Notes: generated by a model not told the origin, from the sequence alone. A stretch of DNA of 38,895 nt from an uncultured Alphaproteobacteria bacterium (GCA_947588655.1 CANPYS010000017.1:1-38895); one strand, 5' to 3'. Shown: positions 1-7,079, counted from the first letter of the stretch. A program made the numbers and translations.

Positions 1-48
1 AATCGAATAGATAAAGTACGCCATATGTTTAATAAAAAAGAAAATTAA
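1..48 (+). CDS. C-terminal end of upstream gene (probably portal protein)
   Basis: Frame 1 is open from the window edge and ends NRIDKVRHMFNKKEN followed by a stop at 46-48. A terminator lies about 40 bases downstream. In lambda order the gene directly before the S49 protease is the portal (gpB), so portal is the likely identity. Only 15 residues are visible and none is diagnostic. Confidence 0.4.
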   Translation, partial: NRIDKVRHMFNKKEN

Positions 49-86
49 GTTACTATTCGCTAAATTACAATTTATAGGGTAAAGAT

Positions 87-113
87 AATAGGAGCCGAAA
101 GGCTCTTATTTTT
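87..113 (+). terminator. Rho-independent terminator after upstream gene
   Basis: Stem aatag-gagcc / ggctc-ttatt with a GAAA loop at 97-100, followed by a T-rich tail. It separates the upstream gene from the small cargo gene. Confidence 0.7.
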
Positions 114-129
114 GTGCCTTTAAATCCTA

Positions 130-199
130 TTCACTTACAAAACTTTTCTTATTATATATGTTAAATCGTATTCACTCTAAAAAGTTTGTTGTATTAAGA
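130..199 (+). promoter_or_regulatory. Possible tandem promoters in an imperfect direct repeat
   Basis: The string TAAATC(C/G)TATTCACT occurs twice, about 41 bases apart. Each copy gives TTCACT, then 17 bases, then an AT-rich hexamer: TATATA at 153-158 and TTAAGA at 194-199. The first pair is a reasonable sigma-70 promoter; the second is weak. The repeat could instead be a pair of operator sites. Confidence 0.35.
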
Positions 200-235
200 A
201 TGGTGTCGTGATAGATTTTTCTCAAAGGGATATAT

Positions 236-466
236 TTGGATTTTAATATTATTATTACGAATTTAGATTTAGTAGATGATGAACAAAAAAAGATTCTTGT
301 TTCTAATATAAAATCAAAGATATTAGAATTAAAAGAATTACTAAATGAAAGACATTCTCATAGACAACATATTCCTAATGTTGGAAAACAAATGTTCAAA
401 CAACAATTAGCATTAGTAGAAACATTAGAAAAGTGGATAATTGATTTTGAGAATAGTTTATGCTGA
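236..466 (+). CDS. Small hypothetical protein, cargo gene between portal and protease
   Basis: 76 aa from a TTG start. AAAGGG at 224-229 is well placed upstream, and no ATG start is available. The protein is Lys/Glu/Leu-rich and probably helical, with no membrane segment or signal peptide. I recognise no family. It has candidate promoters upstream and a terminator downstream (569-596), and sits between two conserved phage genes, so it is an independent transcription unit (moron). It is more AT-rich than the structural genes that follow. A second short frame overlaps its end and may be its true C-terminus. Confidence 0.6.
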   Translation: MDFNIIITNLDLVDDEQKKILVSNIKSKILELKELLNERHSHRQHIPNVGKQMFKQQLALVETLEKWIIDFENSLC

Positions 467-548
467 CTATGAGTGGTTTAGTATCTTAGGTATTTATGGA
501 AAATTAAAGGTAAATGCTTACGGTGAACAAAAACCTGAAGAAGATTAA
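441..548 (+). CDS. Short overlapping frame, possibly second cargo ORF or shifted C-terminus of the 76-aa protein
   Basis: The frame just after the 76-aa stop reads ADYEWFSILGIYGKLKVNAY and ends in EED before a stop at 546-548. It looks coding-like and runs up to the terminator. The frame opens after a stop at 438-440, with TTG starts at 441 or 447 but no clear ribosome site. It may be a separate 35-residue protein, or a frameshift may have removed the end of the upstream gene. Neither is proven. Confidence 0.25.
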   Translation: MILRIVYADYEWFSILGIYGKLKVNAYGEQKPEED

Positions 549-568
549 CAAATAATCTTAAATTTATG

Positions 569-596
569 AGCTCTCGAGAAATCGGGAGCTTTTTTT
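569..596 (+). terminator. Terminator of the small cargo gene
   Basis: Stem AGCTCTCGA / TCGGGAGCT (one G-T pair) with a GAAA loop, followed by six Ts. It lies 22 bases before the protease start. Confidence 0.8.
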
Positions 597-618
597 ATAC
601 CTAAAAGAAAGGAACGAA

Positions 619-1731
619 ATGAAACTAATGCAAAAGACAGTGTGGGCAATAACGCCCGAGATGCTTTCATCAATGATAGCAATAGCGCACCAAACGAACA
701 AGAGTCCTGAGGCCATAGCCAAAGAAATGGGCCGCGACATGAAAAACACCTACGCCGTCTCTATTCGAGGCGGCGTTGCTGTTATACCGATAACAGGTCC
801 GCTATTCAGACACGCTAATCTTCTGACGGCGGTCTGTGGTGCAACATCTTATGAACTCTTGGCACAAGACTTTAACAAAGCCCTGAATGATCCGAACATA
901 TCAGCCATTTTGTTTGATATAGACAGTCCGGGTGGTGAAGTTAACGGTTGCTCGGAGTTGGCCGATATGATCTACAAGGCTCGCGGTAAAAAGCGAATTA
1001 TCGCCTATGCGTCAGGCTCTTGTTGCTCGGGAGCCTATTGGATTGCCTCGGCTTGCGACAAGATTATGGTGGCGGATACTGCGATTGTCGGTTCCATTGG
1101 AGTTGTGTCTATCTTTGAAAAAGAGGACGAGAAGCAAACCATAGAGATTGTTTCTTCGCAAAGCCCGAACAAGCGACCGGATGTGGAAACAGAAGAAGGG
1201 AAAGCCAAAATCCAGGCTCATATTGATGCGTTGGCAGAGGTTTTTATTCATAAAGTTGCGCTTAACAGGGATATCTCCCCGAAGGAAGTTATCGAAAACT
1301 TCGGTGGCGGAGATGTTTTTGTTGGGCAAAAAGCCGTCAGTATCGGTCTGGCGGACAGCCTAGCTTCGTTTGAAGCCATCATCTCAGACCTTAACACTCA
1401 ATCAACGGAGAAATCATTCATGAATGATACTTTAGAAAAAACGTCTGTTGACATCAAAGCACAGGAACGCGAGCGCATGTCTCAAGTTCTTTCTGCCGAA
1501 AATGTCAAAGGCAAGGAAGCAACTGCTCAGACATTGCTTGCCAAGACCGATTTGTCAGCATCTGACATTTTGGCCATTTTAGAAACAGTGCCGGTTGCCA
1601 AACAAACCAATGCGCTTGATGTGGCAATGGCACAAATCAAAAACCCGGCGATCACACCATCTGCCGAGGATAAAGAAGAAACACCCGAAGACGTTGCTAA
1701 GCGCATCGCTTCTTACACAATTGGAGGTTAA
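619..1731 (+). CDS. S49 family capsid maturation protease with C-terminal scaffold (lambda gpC-like)
   Basis: 370 aa with AAAGGA upstream of the ATG. A ClpP/SppA-type protease core spans about residues 40-250. FDIDSPGGEV (99-108) is the conserved SPGG region. ASGSCCSGAYWIAS (131-144) carries the predicted nucleophile Ser137. Lys185 in SPNKRPD is the likely general base by position. The C-terminal 100 residues are charged, helical and scaffold-like. In lambda-type heads this protease cleaves scaffold and portal inside the procapsid. The decoration and capsid genes follow within a few bases. An in-frame internal start at 1420 probably makes the scaffold alone. Confidence 0.93.
   Translation: MKLMQKTVWAITPEMLSSMIAIAHQTNKSPEAIAKEMGRDMKNTYAVSIRGGVAVIPITGPLFRHANLLTAVCGATSYELLAQDFNKALNDPNISAILFDIDSPGGEVNGCSELADMIYKARGKKRIIAYASGSCCSGAYWIASACDKIMVADTAIVGSIGVVSIFEKEDEKQTIEIVSSQSPNKRPDVETEEGKAKIQAHIDALAEVFIHKVALNRDISPKEVIENFGGGDVFVGQKAVSIGLADSLASFEAIISDLNTQSTEKSFMNDTLEKTSVDIKAQERERMSQVLSAENVKGKEATAQTLLAKTDLSASDILAILETVPVAKQTNALDVAMAQIKNPAITPSAEDKEETPEDVAKRIASYTIGG
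1420..1731 (+). CDS. Nested scaffold protein from internal start (Nu3-like)
   Basis: Met268 of the protease is an ATG in the same frame, preceded by GGAG at 1407-1410, nine bases upstream. Starting there would yield a 103-aa protein, MNDTLEKTSV..., made only of the charged helical C-terminal domain. This is the arrangement of lambda C/Nu3, where the scaffold is the C-terminal part of the protease gene expressed alone. The start is inferred from sequence; the family precedent is established. Confidence 0.55.
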   Translation: MNDTLEKTSVDIKAQERERMSQVLSAENVKGKEATAQTLLAKTDLSASDILAILETVPVAKQTNALDVAMAQIKNPAITPSAEDKEETPEDVAKRIASYTIGG

Positions 1732-1734
1732 AAT

Positions 1735-2073
1735 ATGACAGTACAAGGATTTACGGACCAAGGGTTCACAATTGCCGATAATTTATTGGCGGGCGAATTT
1801 CCAAGAGTTAGCATTGTGGCCACAATTACAGGTGGTTCTTATGAAAAAGGAACAGTATTGAGTAAATCTGATGACAAATATACGATTTGCTCTGATGAGC
1901 CCGAGGCAATTTTAGCTGAAACCGTTGATGCTTCTTCAAAAGATAAACAAGCCGTTATTTATTTAACCGGCGAATTTAATTTGGCGGCTTTGAATGCCGG
2001 TGTTGATGTCTCAACCCTGATTGATAAGCTTAGGGCTAAAAGCATCTTTATTAAAACAAATCAAGCATATTGA
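1735..2073 (+). CDS. Head decoration protein (lambda gpD-like)
   Basis: 112 aa, starting three bases after the protease stop and preceded by TTGGAGG. The size matches lambda gpD (110 aa), and the layout SYEKGTVLSK ... AILAETVDAS ... AVIYLTGEFN fits the head-decoration (HDPD) family beta-tulip fold. It would trimerise on the expanded capsid and stabilise it. Its place between protease and major capsid gene matches lambda C-D-E. Confidence 0.88.
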   Translation: MTVQGFTDQGFTIADNLLAGEFPRVSIVATITGGSYEKGTVLSKSDDKYTICSDEPEAILAETVDASSKDKQAVIYLTGEFNLAALNAGVDVSTLIDKLRAKSIFIKTNQAY

Positions 2074-2085
2074 AAGGAATAAATA

Positions 2086-3114
2086 ATGGATATTTTCTCT
2101 ACAAACGTGCTCGCAAAAGTCGTTGAGCGTTTACATACGCCTTCGTCTTTCTTGTTAGATACTTTTTTTCCGAATGTGCAAACTTCGGATAAAGAAGAAA
2201 TTTTCTTTGATGTGACGGACAGTAAACCGCGCATTTCTCCGTTTGTTTCACCTTTGCTTCCCGGAAAAGTCGTTGATAGCGGTGGTTATCAGACCAAATC
2301 TTTCAAACCGGCTTATGTGAAAGATAAACGTCGTTTTGATGCGAATATTCCGTATAAACGCATTGCCGGTGAAACAATAGGCGGCGCATTATCTCCGGGT
2401 CAACGTTATGAACGCGCCTTGGCTACAACTTTGACTGACCAGTTGGAAAACTTGACACGTCGTGAAGAAGTTATGGCAGCTGAAATCTTAAGAACCGGAC
2501 AAGTTGTTGTTTCCGGCGATGGTTATCCGTCAACAACAGTTAATTTTGGGCGAGATGAGGCCTTGACAAAAGCTCTGATCGGCTCTGCTACATGGGAAAC
2601 ATCATCAGTTAATCCGATAAGCGACCTTGAAGATTGGGCAGATTTGATTCAAAGCAAATCCGGGGTTGTGGCAAAAACCGTCATTATGGATCCGGATGCT
2701 TGGAAAATCTTTCGTTCAAAAGATGATGTCAAAAAGTTCTTGGACTATCGCAGAGGCACAAACAACACTTTGAATGTTGATCCGTTTATACGCGGTGAAA
2801 ACTCAAAAGTGCGCTTTGTCGGTTCTATCGGTGACTTTGATATTTACGTTTATAATGATCTTTATATCAATGATACCGGCGTTGAAACAAAACTTTTGCC
2901 GTCAAAAACAGTTATTTTGGGCGCCAAAGACGGACTTGAAGGTACTCGTTGCTATGGGGCTATTCATGATGAAAAAGCAAACTGGACCGCTCATCGCTAC
3001 TTTACGAAGTCGTGGGTTGAAGAAGATCCATCGGTTCGTTGGCTGTTATTGCAATCTGCGCCCTTGGTCGTTCCTTATCGTCCGAATGCAACATTGTGTG
3101 CAACCATTGGTTAG
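2086..3114 (+). CDS. Major capsid protein (lambda gpE / Phage_cap_E family)
   Basis: 342 aa, close to lambda gpE (341 aa). It starts with DIFSTNVLAKVVERL and has the family pattern LDTFFPN, a long DKRRFDANIPYKRI segment and a C-terminal KSWVEEDPSVRWLLLQSAPL region typical of this family. AAAGGAA precedes the ATG. It forms the capsid shell together with the decoration protein encoded just upstream. Confidence 0.93.
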   Translation: MDIFSTNVLAKVVERLHTPSSFLLDTFFPNVQTSDKEEIFFDVTDSKPRISPFVSPLLPGKVVDSGGYQTKSFKPAYVKDKRRFDANIPYKRIAGETIGGALSPGQRYERALATTLTDQLENLTRREEVMAAEILRTGQVVVSGDGYPSTTVNFGRDEALTKALIGSATWETSSVNPISDLEDWADLIQSKSGVVAKTVIMDPDAWKIFRSKDDVKKFLDYRRGTNNTLNVDPFIRGENSKVRFVGSIGDFDIYVYNDLYINDTGVETKLLPSKTVILGAKDGLEGTRCYGAIHDEKANWTAHRYFTKSWVEEDPSVRWLLLQSAPLVVPYRPNATLCATIG

Positions 3115-3123
3115 GAGGTATAA

Positions 3124-3357
3124 ATGCGTATTAAGACCTTAATTACATTAGTTGTGTCTGCGGGCAAGGAAATTGCTCCCGGAAAGGAGTATGATTTAAA
3201 CGAAGCGGATGCAAAAAGTCTGATAGAACGTGGTTTTGCTGTAGCTGTTAAGGGAGGTCAAAAGCCGGCAGCACAGCAACAACAATTACAGAAATCTGAT
3301 AAAACAGGGGGTAAAGATGAGCCTTCCTCTCAAAAAGGCGGTGGACAGCCTGTTTAG
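3124..3357 (+). CDS. Small virion protein in the FI slot
   Basis: 77 aa with AGGAGG directly upstream. The N-terminal half (IKTLITLVVSAGKEIAPGKE) is a compact beta-rich start, followed by DAKSLIERGFAV, a pattern common in small phage head proteins. The C-terminal 35 residues are Gln/Lys/Gly-rich and probably disordered. It lies where lambda encodes FI, a packaging accessory, but no sequence signature confirms that role. Its end overlaps the next gene by 41 bases. Confidence 0.7.
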   Translation: MRIKTLITLVVSAGKEIAPGKEYDLNEADAKSLIERGFAVAVKGGQKPAAQQQQLQKSDKTGGKDEPSSQKGGGQPV

Positions 3358-3610
3358 TCGGTGCGGAACGATCGGGAATTATCAAGGACGTGAAGTCCTT
3401 TTTTTATTGACCGAACCGGATGAAATTGTTGGTGTGGGCTTTGTTAATGCTCACACCAACACGCATTTTATGAAGATTCGGATTTCTGATGCGCCTGATT
3501 TAGCTGTCGGGGATACGATAGAAACAGATACGGTCACTTATCGGATACATACGGAACCGGTCAAAGATATTCATAATCTGATATGGAGTGTCGATGTGCT
3601 ATGCAATTAA
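3317..3610 (+). CDS. Head-tail joining protein (lambda FII-like)
   Basis: 97 aa in a different frame from the preceding gene, with a GGGGG run as ribosome site inside it. The sequence (VGFVNAHTNTHFMKIRISDA ... LAVGDTIETD ... YRIHTEPVKD) is the beta-rich type typical of FII-like head-tail connectors. Size and position both match lambda FII (117 aa), which joins the packaged head to the tail. The downstream ATG overlaps its stop. Confidence 0.7.
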   Translation: MSLPLKKAVDSLFSRCGTIGNYQGREVLFLLTEPDEIVGVGFVNAHTNTHFMKIRISDAPDLAVGDTIETDTVTYRIHTEPVKDIHNLIWSVDVLCN

Positions 3611-4176
3611 AACTTGCACTACAAGGGAAACTGTCTGATGTTATGGAAAAGCACTATTCAGAAGCTGCCAAGGCTGTTACATTAGGAATATCGGCGGCAA
3701 CAAACGGATTAAAAAGTTCTTTACGTGAACAAGTTCGGTCAGCCGGTATGAGTTCCAGAATGGCAAACACTTGGCGTGGTATCGTCTATCCGAAAGGGAA
3801 AACGAGTATTCGTGCAGCAGGTTTAGTCTATTCTAACGCCGAAAAGATTATGCAAGGCTTTGAATATGCAAGCATTATCAGAGGCAAAAATGGTTTATGG
3901 CTTGCCATTCCGACCGATGCAATCCCGAAAAAAGCACGCGGTAAACGTATGACACCGGCACTTTATGAGCAGATGAAAGGCGTGCGGCTACAATTTGTGT
4001 ATCGCCGCAATGCCTGTTCATTACTTGTCCATACCCAAAAGAAAAAGACGGTCATCGCCTTTATCTTGGTACCGCAAGTTAAAATGCCGAAATTGATTAA
4101 CTTTGAAAGTGAAAGCGAGCGTTGGCAAAACAAAGTGCCGAGCTTGATTTTACAAAATTGGGGCGAAGATGAGTAA
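3601..4176 (+). CDS. DUF6441 family minor tail protein (Z-like position)
   Basis: 191 aa from the ATG at 3601, which overlaps the upstream stop. The track's start at 3583 lacks a ribosome site, whereas GGAG at 3585-3588 serves 3601 at a long spacing. Features are an N-terminal helix (LQGKLSDVMEKHYSEAAKAV), a WRGIVYPKGKTSIRAAGLVY block and a basic centre PKKARGKRMTPALYEQ. I recognise this as the DUF6441 type found in alphaproteobacterial siphophages, in the slot of lambda Z (tail completion). The function is inferred from position. Confidence 0.75.
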   Translation: MQLKLALQGKLSDVMEKHYSEAAKAVTLGISAATNGLKSSLREQVRSAGMSSRMANTWRGIVYPKGKTSIRAAGLVYSNAEKIMQGFEYASIIRGKNGLWLAIPTDAIPKKARGKRMTPALYEQMKGVRLQFVYRRNACSLLVHTQKKKTVIAFILVPQVKMPKLINFESESERWQNKVPSLILQNWGEDE

Positions 4177-4594
4177 AAGAGAACTCGTTTTAAACACTTT
4201 ATTTGAAAAACTTTCAACGCTTGATGTGGCCGTTAAACGCAATGATCCTCTTCCACAAAAAATCCCTGAGGGTGGTTTGATTATCCTGCGCGATGGTAAT
4301 GTCGGCGATCCGGAGATTTTATTGTCGCCGCCTTGCTACATTTTCACACATCGGGCCGAACTGGAAGTCATCGTTCAAAAGGAAACACCGACTGAGCGCG
4401 ATCAAGCCTTGGACTGGCTGTTAGTTGAAATCGGTGAACTTTTACAAGAAGACCCAAGCCTCAGTGGTGAAGTTGATTATATGCACGCGGATCCACCCGA
4501 GTTTGTGGAAGAACCGGTCGAAGGCGGTATCCCCATCAAAGGTGCGATCGTTCCCATTGTCCTTGAATACACCTCAAATTCTAACTTAATTTAA
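4169..4594 (+). CDS. Tail terminator-like protein (U-like position)
   Basis: 141 aa, overlapping the preceding gene by 8 bases. It opens with a helix (MSKRELVLNTLFEKLSTL), then LIILRDGN and PTERDQALDWLLVEI, and ends in beta strands. This alpha/beta layout and length fit tail terminators of the gpU type, which cap the tail tube and fix its length. Database entries of this kind are sometimes mislabelled acyl-CoA transferase. The assignment rests on synteny more than motif. Confidence 0.7.
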   Translation: MSKRELVLNTLFEKLSTLDVAVKRNDPLPQKIPEGGLIILRDGNVGDPEILLSPPCYIFTHRAELEVIVQKETPTERDQALDWLLVEIGELLQEDPSLSGEVDYMHADPPEFVEEPVEGGIPIKGAIVPIVLEYTSNSNLI

Positions 4595-4608
4595 CAAAGG
4601 AGACAATT

Positions 4609-5550
4609 ATGTCACGAGCATATGGCTGGAATGCCAAACTATTAATTGCTGAAGAAAGTACTTACGGTACTCTTTCTTCGGGAACTTATACCCAAGTACC
4701 GTTTGCCTCAAGCGCTATTGATAGCGAACAAGGGCTTATTTCTTCAAATGTTTTGGGACTTGGACGCGATCCGACCACGCCTTTTCAAGATGTTATCAAC
4801 GTGGAAGGCGATTTGTCAGTACCGGTTGATCTCAGAAACATCGGAATTTGGCTGAAAGCTGTTTTCGGAGCCCCGGAAACGACCAACGAGGATGGTATTT
4901 ATACGCATACATTTGACAGCGGTAAAACCTCGCTTCCGAGCTATTCACTTGAATTAGGATTAGCCGAAGTGCCTGAATATATCAGATTCCTTGGCGCACG
5001 TGCGAATTCTATTGCCTTTAACTTTGCTAGGTCTGGTGAAGCGCAAGCTACAGTTTCTTTAATGGCACAAAGCGAAACAGCCTTTGAAACATCTGTTTCC
5101 GAAACACCTGAAATCAAAAAATATACGCGTTTTTCACAATTTCAAGGTTTTATCAAATCCGGTGGCGAAACATTGGCTAATGTAACCGGTGCCTCGGTTA
5201 CCTATTCAAATAACCTTGAAAAAATTGAGACAATCCGGAGCGATGGTAAGGTTGAAGCTATTGATTTGGGTGTGGCCTCTTTATCCGGTTCGATTGCGGT
5301 TCGTTATGGCGATAACTCTTTAATGGACAAGGCAAGAACCGGTGTGCCGGTGGACATGGAGCTTGGTTATCAGCTCTCCGAAACACAAAAATTGGTTATT
5401 ACCTGCCATGAAGTCTATCTGCCAAAACCGAAACGTTCCATTTCAGGCCCGGGCGGCATTGAGTGCTCTTACGATTTTCAAGGGGCTAAGAATGCCGAAC
5501 TCGGCAAAATGGTAACCGTACAATTGATTAATGATGTGGAGGAATACTAA
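4609..5550 (+). CDS. Major tail tube protein (V-like)
   Basis: 313 aa preceded by AAAGGAG. It begins SRAYGWNAKLLIAEESTYGT, the usual opening of phage tail tube proteins of the Phage_tube_2 type. ISGPGGIECSYDFQGAKNAE near the C-terminus resembles the tube-forming beta-sandwich region. Length and position match a V-like gene just before the G/GT chaperones. It would polymerise into the tail tube around the tape measure. Confidence 0.88.
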   Translation: MSRAYGWNAKLLIAEESTYGTLSSGTYTQVPFASSAIDSEQGLISSNVLGLGRDPTTPFQDVINVEGDLSVPVDLRNIGIWLKAVFGAPETTNEDGIYTHTFDSGKTSLPSYSLELGLAEVPEYIRFLGARANSIAFNFARSGEAQATVSLMAQSETAFETSVSETPEIKKYTRFSQFQGFIKSGGETLANVTGASVTYSNNLEKIETIRSDGKVEAIDLGVASLSGSIAVRYGDNSLMDKARTGVPVDMELGYQLSETQKLVITCHEVYLPKPKRSISGPGGIECSYDFQGAKNAELGKMVTVQLINDVEEY

Positions 5551-6086
5551 TGTTAAAGTTAAAATTTAAGAATGAGCCTTATTGGCTTGATTTGGGAATG
5601 GGTGTCCGGGTTAAAGTTAAACCCTGCACATCTTCTGTGTTTTATGAAGCAAAAGCCGATATGAATTCTAAGGTGGCCGATATGGCCAAGCGCATTAAAG
5701 ATGTTCGCGAAAACGGAGCAAAAGATGAAAACTTGCCTGATTTAGAGGACCTCACAAAGCGTGAAGCCTTTGCTGATCAGCAGTTAATCTTGGGGCTTGC
5801 GCTGGCGGGTATCATTGAATGGGACGGCATTTTGGAAGCCGAAACAGACGAAAAAGCACCGTTGACACCGGTCAAAATTGAGGAGCTCTTCACGAACTTT
5901 TGGAGTATCGCCGAAACATTCAGACAACAGTATTGCGGCATTCAAGAAATACTCGAGGCCGAAAAAAACGCATATACGCCCGAGCAAGATGGCACTTCGG
6001 CTCCGGGCGAAACTACTGCCAAGGATGCGGCGAGCAAGAAATCAACTGCCCCATCTACAGATGCCGATATGTCGAAACAACCTTAA
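5550..6086 (+). CDS. Tail assembly chaperone, G-like zero-frame product
   Basis: 178 aa, with its start overlapping the tail-tube stop as TAATG. The N-terminal 140 residues are ordered (beta start, then helices around SSVFYEAKADMNSKVADMAK and FADQQLILGLALAGIIEWDG). After the slippery site at 5963 the zero-frame tail is low-complexity Ala/Thr/Ser/Pro. Together with the shifted product it should bind the tape measure during tail assembly, as lambda gpG and gpGT do. Confidence 0.82.
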   Translation: MLKLKFKNEPYWLDLGMGVRVKVKPCTSSVFYEAKADMNSKVADMAKRIKDVRENGAKDENLPDLEDLTKREAFADQQLILGLALAGIIEWDGILEAETDEKAPLTPVKIEELFTNFWSIAETFRQQYCGIQEILEAEKNAYTPEQDGTSAPGETTAKDAASKKSTAPSTDADMSKQP

Positions 6087-6271
6087 AAACCACAGAAGGA
6101 CATCAGGCTTGGGAGGTTTTATTAAAACTTTCCGAGCCTGACCTTGGGGTTGCGCTGACGGTGGCTGAGAATTTGGGATTAAAAAGTGCGGTAATGACTG
6201 AACTGTTATCTGTCGGAATCCAAGGAATTAAGGCCGGCATGAGTGATATGTCAGAAAGTGGCAGAAGCTAA
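5550..6271 (+). CDS. Tail assembly chaperone, GT-like -1 frameshift product
   Basis: Slipping back one base at A-AAA-AAC (5963-5969) continues the chaperone for 100 codons, giving about 240 aa. The extension carries a Cys cluster (YCQGCG, then NCPIYRC) and then TTEGHQAWEVLLK and a helical end. This looks like real protein, unlike the zero-frame tail over the same bases. No good independent start exists for this frame. Lambda uses the same -1 logic for gpGT. The Cys cluster suggests metal binding (inference). Confidence 0.65.
5963..5969 (+). promoter_or_regulatory. -1 ribosomal frameshift slippery heptamer A-AAA-AAC
   Basis: Zero-frame codons read GAA AAA AAC, so the X-XXY-YYZ heptamer is in the correct phase. 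The new frame stays open to 6271. It lies about 120 bases before the zero-frame stop. Confidence 0.6.
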
Positions 6272-6281
6272 GTCAGATATC

Positions 6282-6310
6282 TTGAATTTTTATTTTGTGT
6301 TTGATATTAA
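6282..6310 (+). promoter_or_regulatory. Predicted promoter of the secreted repeat protein gene
   Basis: TTGAAT at 6282-6287, 17 bases, TATTAA at 6305-6310. The site lies 25 bases before the ATG of a cargo gene that ends in its own terminator. Confidence 0.4.
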
Positions 6311-6334
6311 TAGAGTAAAAAGAAAGGATTAGTC

Positions 6335-6793
6335 ATGAAAAAGATACTTTTTGCCTTATGTTTTTGTCTCTTAACTTTTAATGCAAATGCGCAAATTCGT
6401 TGTCATGAAGACAGTCTCGGATATCGGAATTGCAGTGGAACAAATTCTGATGGTGAATACGTAAACATTCGCTCGCATACAGACAGCCTTGGCTACACAA
6501 ATACCTACGGTTCAATTGGCGACAGAGATGTAAATACGCGCTCTCATACCGATAGCCTTGGATACACGAATACTTACGGCTCTATTGGCGATGATGACGT
6601 AAACACCCGTTCACATACTGACAGCCTCGGTTATACAAATACATATGGTTCAATCGGCGACAGAGATGTTAATGTTCGCTCATATACGGATAGCCTGGGA
6701 TACACAAACTCCTATGGAAATATTGGTGATGACAGCTTTAATTCTCGTTCACATACTGATAGCTTAGGTTATACAAACTACTACGACTATTAA
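6335..6793 (+). CDS. Secreted tandem-repeat protein, prophage cargo (moron)
   Basis: 152 aa with AAAGGA upstream. A signal peptide (MKKILFALCFCLLTFNANA, cut after ANA) is followed by a degenerate first unit and then 23-residue repeats of the form RSHTDSLGYTNTYGSIGD at residues 46, 69, 92 and 115, with a truncated last unit at 138. The repeats are Tyr/Ser/Asp/Gly-rich and should form beta structure outside the inner membrane. Their codons differ mostly at silent positions, so the protein pattern is under selection. It sits between tail chaperone and tape measure with its own promoter and terminator, so it is probably a lysogenic conversion gene. The function is unknown; surface or periplasmic action is inferred. 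Confidence 0.8.
   Translation: MKKILFALCFCLLTFNANAQIRCHEDSLGYRNCSGTNSDGEYVNIRSHTDSLGYTNTYGSIGDRDVNTRSHTDSLGYTNTYGSIGDDDVNTRSHTDSLGYTNTYGSIGDRDVNVRSYTDSLGYTNSYGNIGDDSFNSRSHTDSLGYTNYYDY
6398..6790 (+). repeat. 69-bp coding tandem repeat, about six units
   Basis: Repeats encode the 23-residue motif. Full units start at 6470, 6539, 6608 and 6677, with a partial unit at 6746 and a degenerate unit before them. Adjacent units differ by silent third-base changes, so the array is old rather than freshly slipped. Confidence 0.85.
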
Positions 6794-6814
6794 TTAAAAC
6801 AAATTTCAACAAGG

Positions 6815-6846
6815 CACCTCAACCGTTTGGTTGGGGTGTTTTTTTA
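6815..6846 (+). terminator. Terminator after the repeat protein (copy A)
   Basis: Ten-bp stem CACCTCAACC / GGTTGGGGTG with loop GTTT and a T run. It is homologous to the terminator at 8785 but with compensatory changes at the loop-proximal pairs. Confidence 0.85.
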
Positions 6847-6858
6847 TGGAAAAAACGA

Positions 6859-7011
6859 ATGAACACAGCGAAAAAACTTTCAATCAGGCTTGAAGCGGTG
6901 GGCGGCGATAAGGTCCGACAAGAGTTCAAGAATATCGGCTCAGACGTCCTTTCAGCGGATAACTCAAGTCATGCGACCTGCAAACGATAACCTAAAAGTC
7001 TTGGATAACAC
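6859..7011 (+). pseudogene. Truncated duplicate of the tape-measure gene start
   Basis: About 153 bases match the first 161 bases of the intact tape-measure gene at 8830. The match starts ATGAACACAGCGAAAAAACT and ends at TTGGATAA(C/T)AC. A net 8-base deletion after GGCTCAGAC breaks the frame, leaving about 43 codons. Scattered substitutions show that the two copies come from diverged lineages or have been apart for some time. The preceding terminator is duplicated with it. This is a recombination scar at the left edge of the hipBA insertion. Confidence 0.88.
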
Positions 7012-7033
7012 TTGGCTAGAACTCTTTTAAAAA

Positions 7034-7079
7034 TTGCTTTATAAAGCAAGTTAAACCACATAAAATGCTTTATAAAGCA
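7034..7079. promoter_or_regulatory. Twin palindromic operators upstream of hipB
   Basis: TTGCTTTATAAAGCAA at 7034-7049 and TGCTTTATAAAGCA at 7066-7079 are perfect palindromes with centres 31 bp apart (about three helical turns). They are likely HipB/HipBA autoregulatory sites. A possible promoter lies just downstream: TTGATT (7098), 17 bases, TAATCT (7121). Confidence 0.6.

Noticed and set aside
1012-1329. Antisense 105-aa ORF in the protease gene
   Set aside because: It is a shadow of a gene with intact protease motifs, with no ribosome site of its own.
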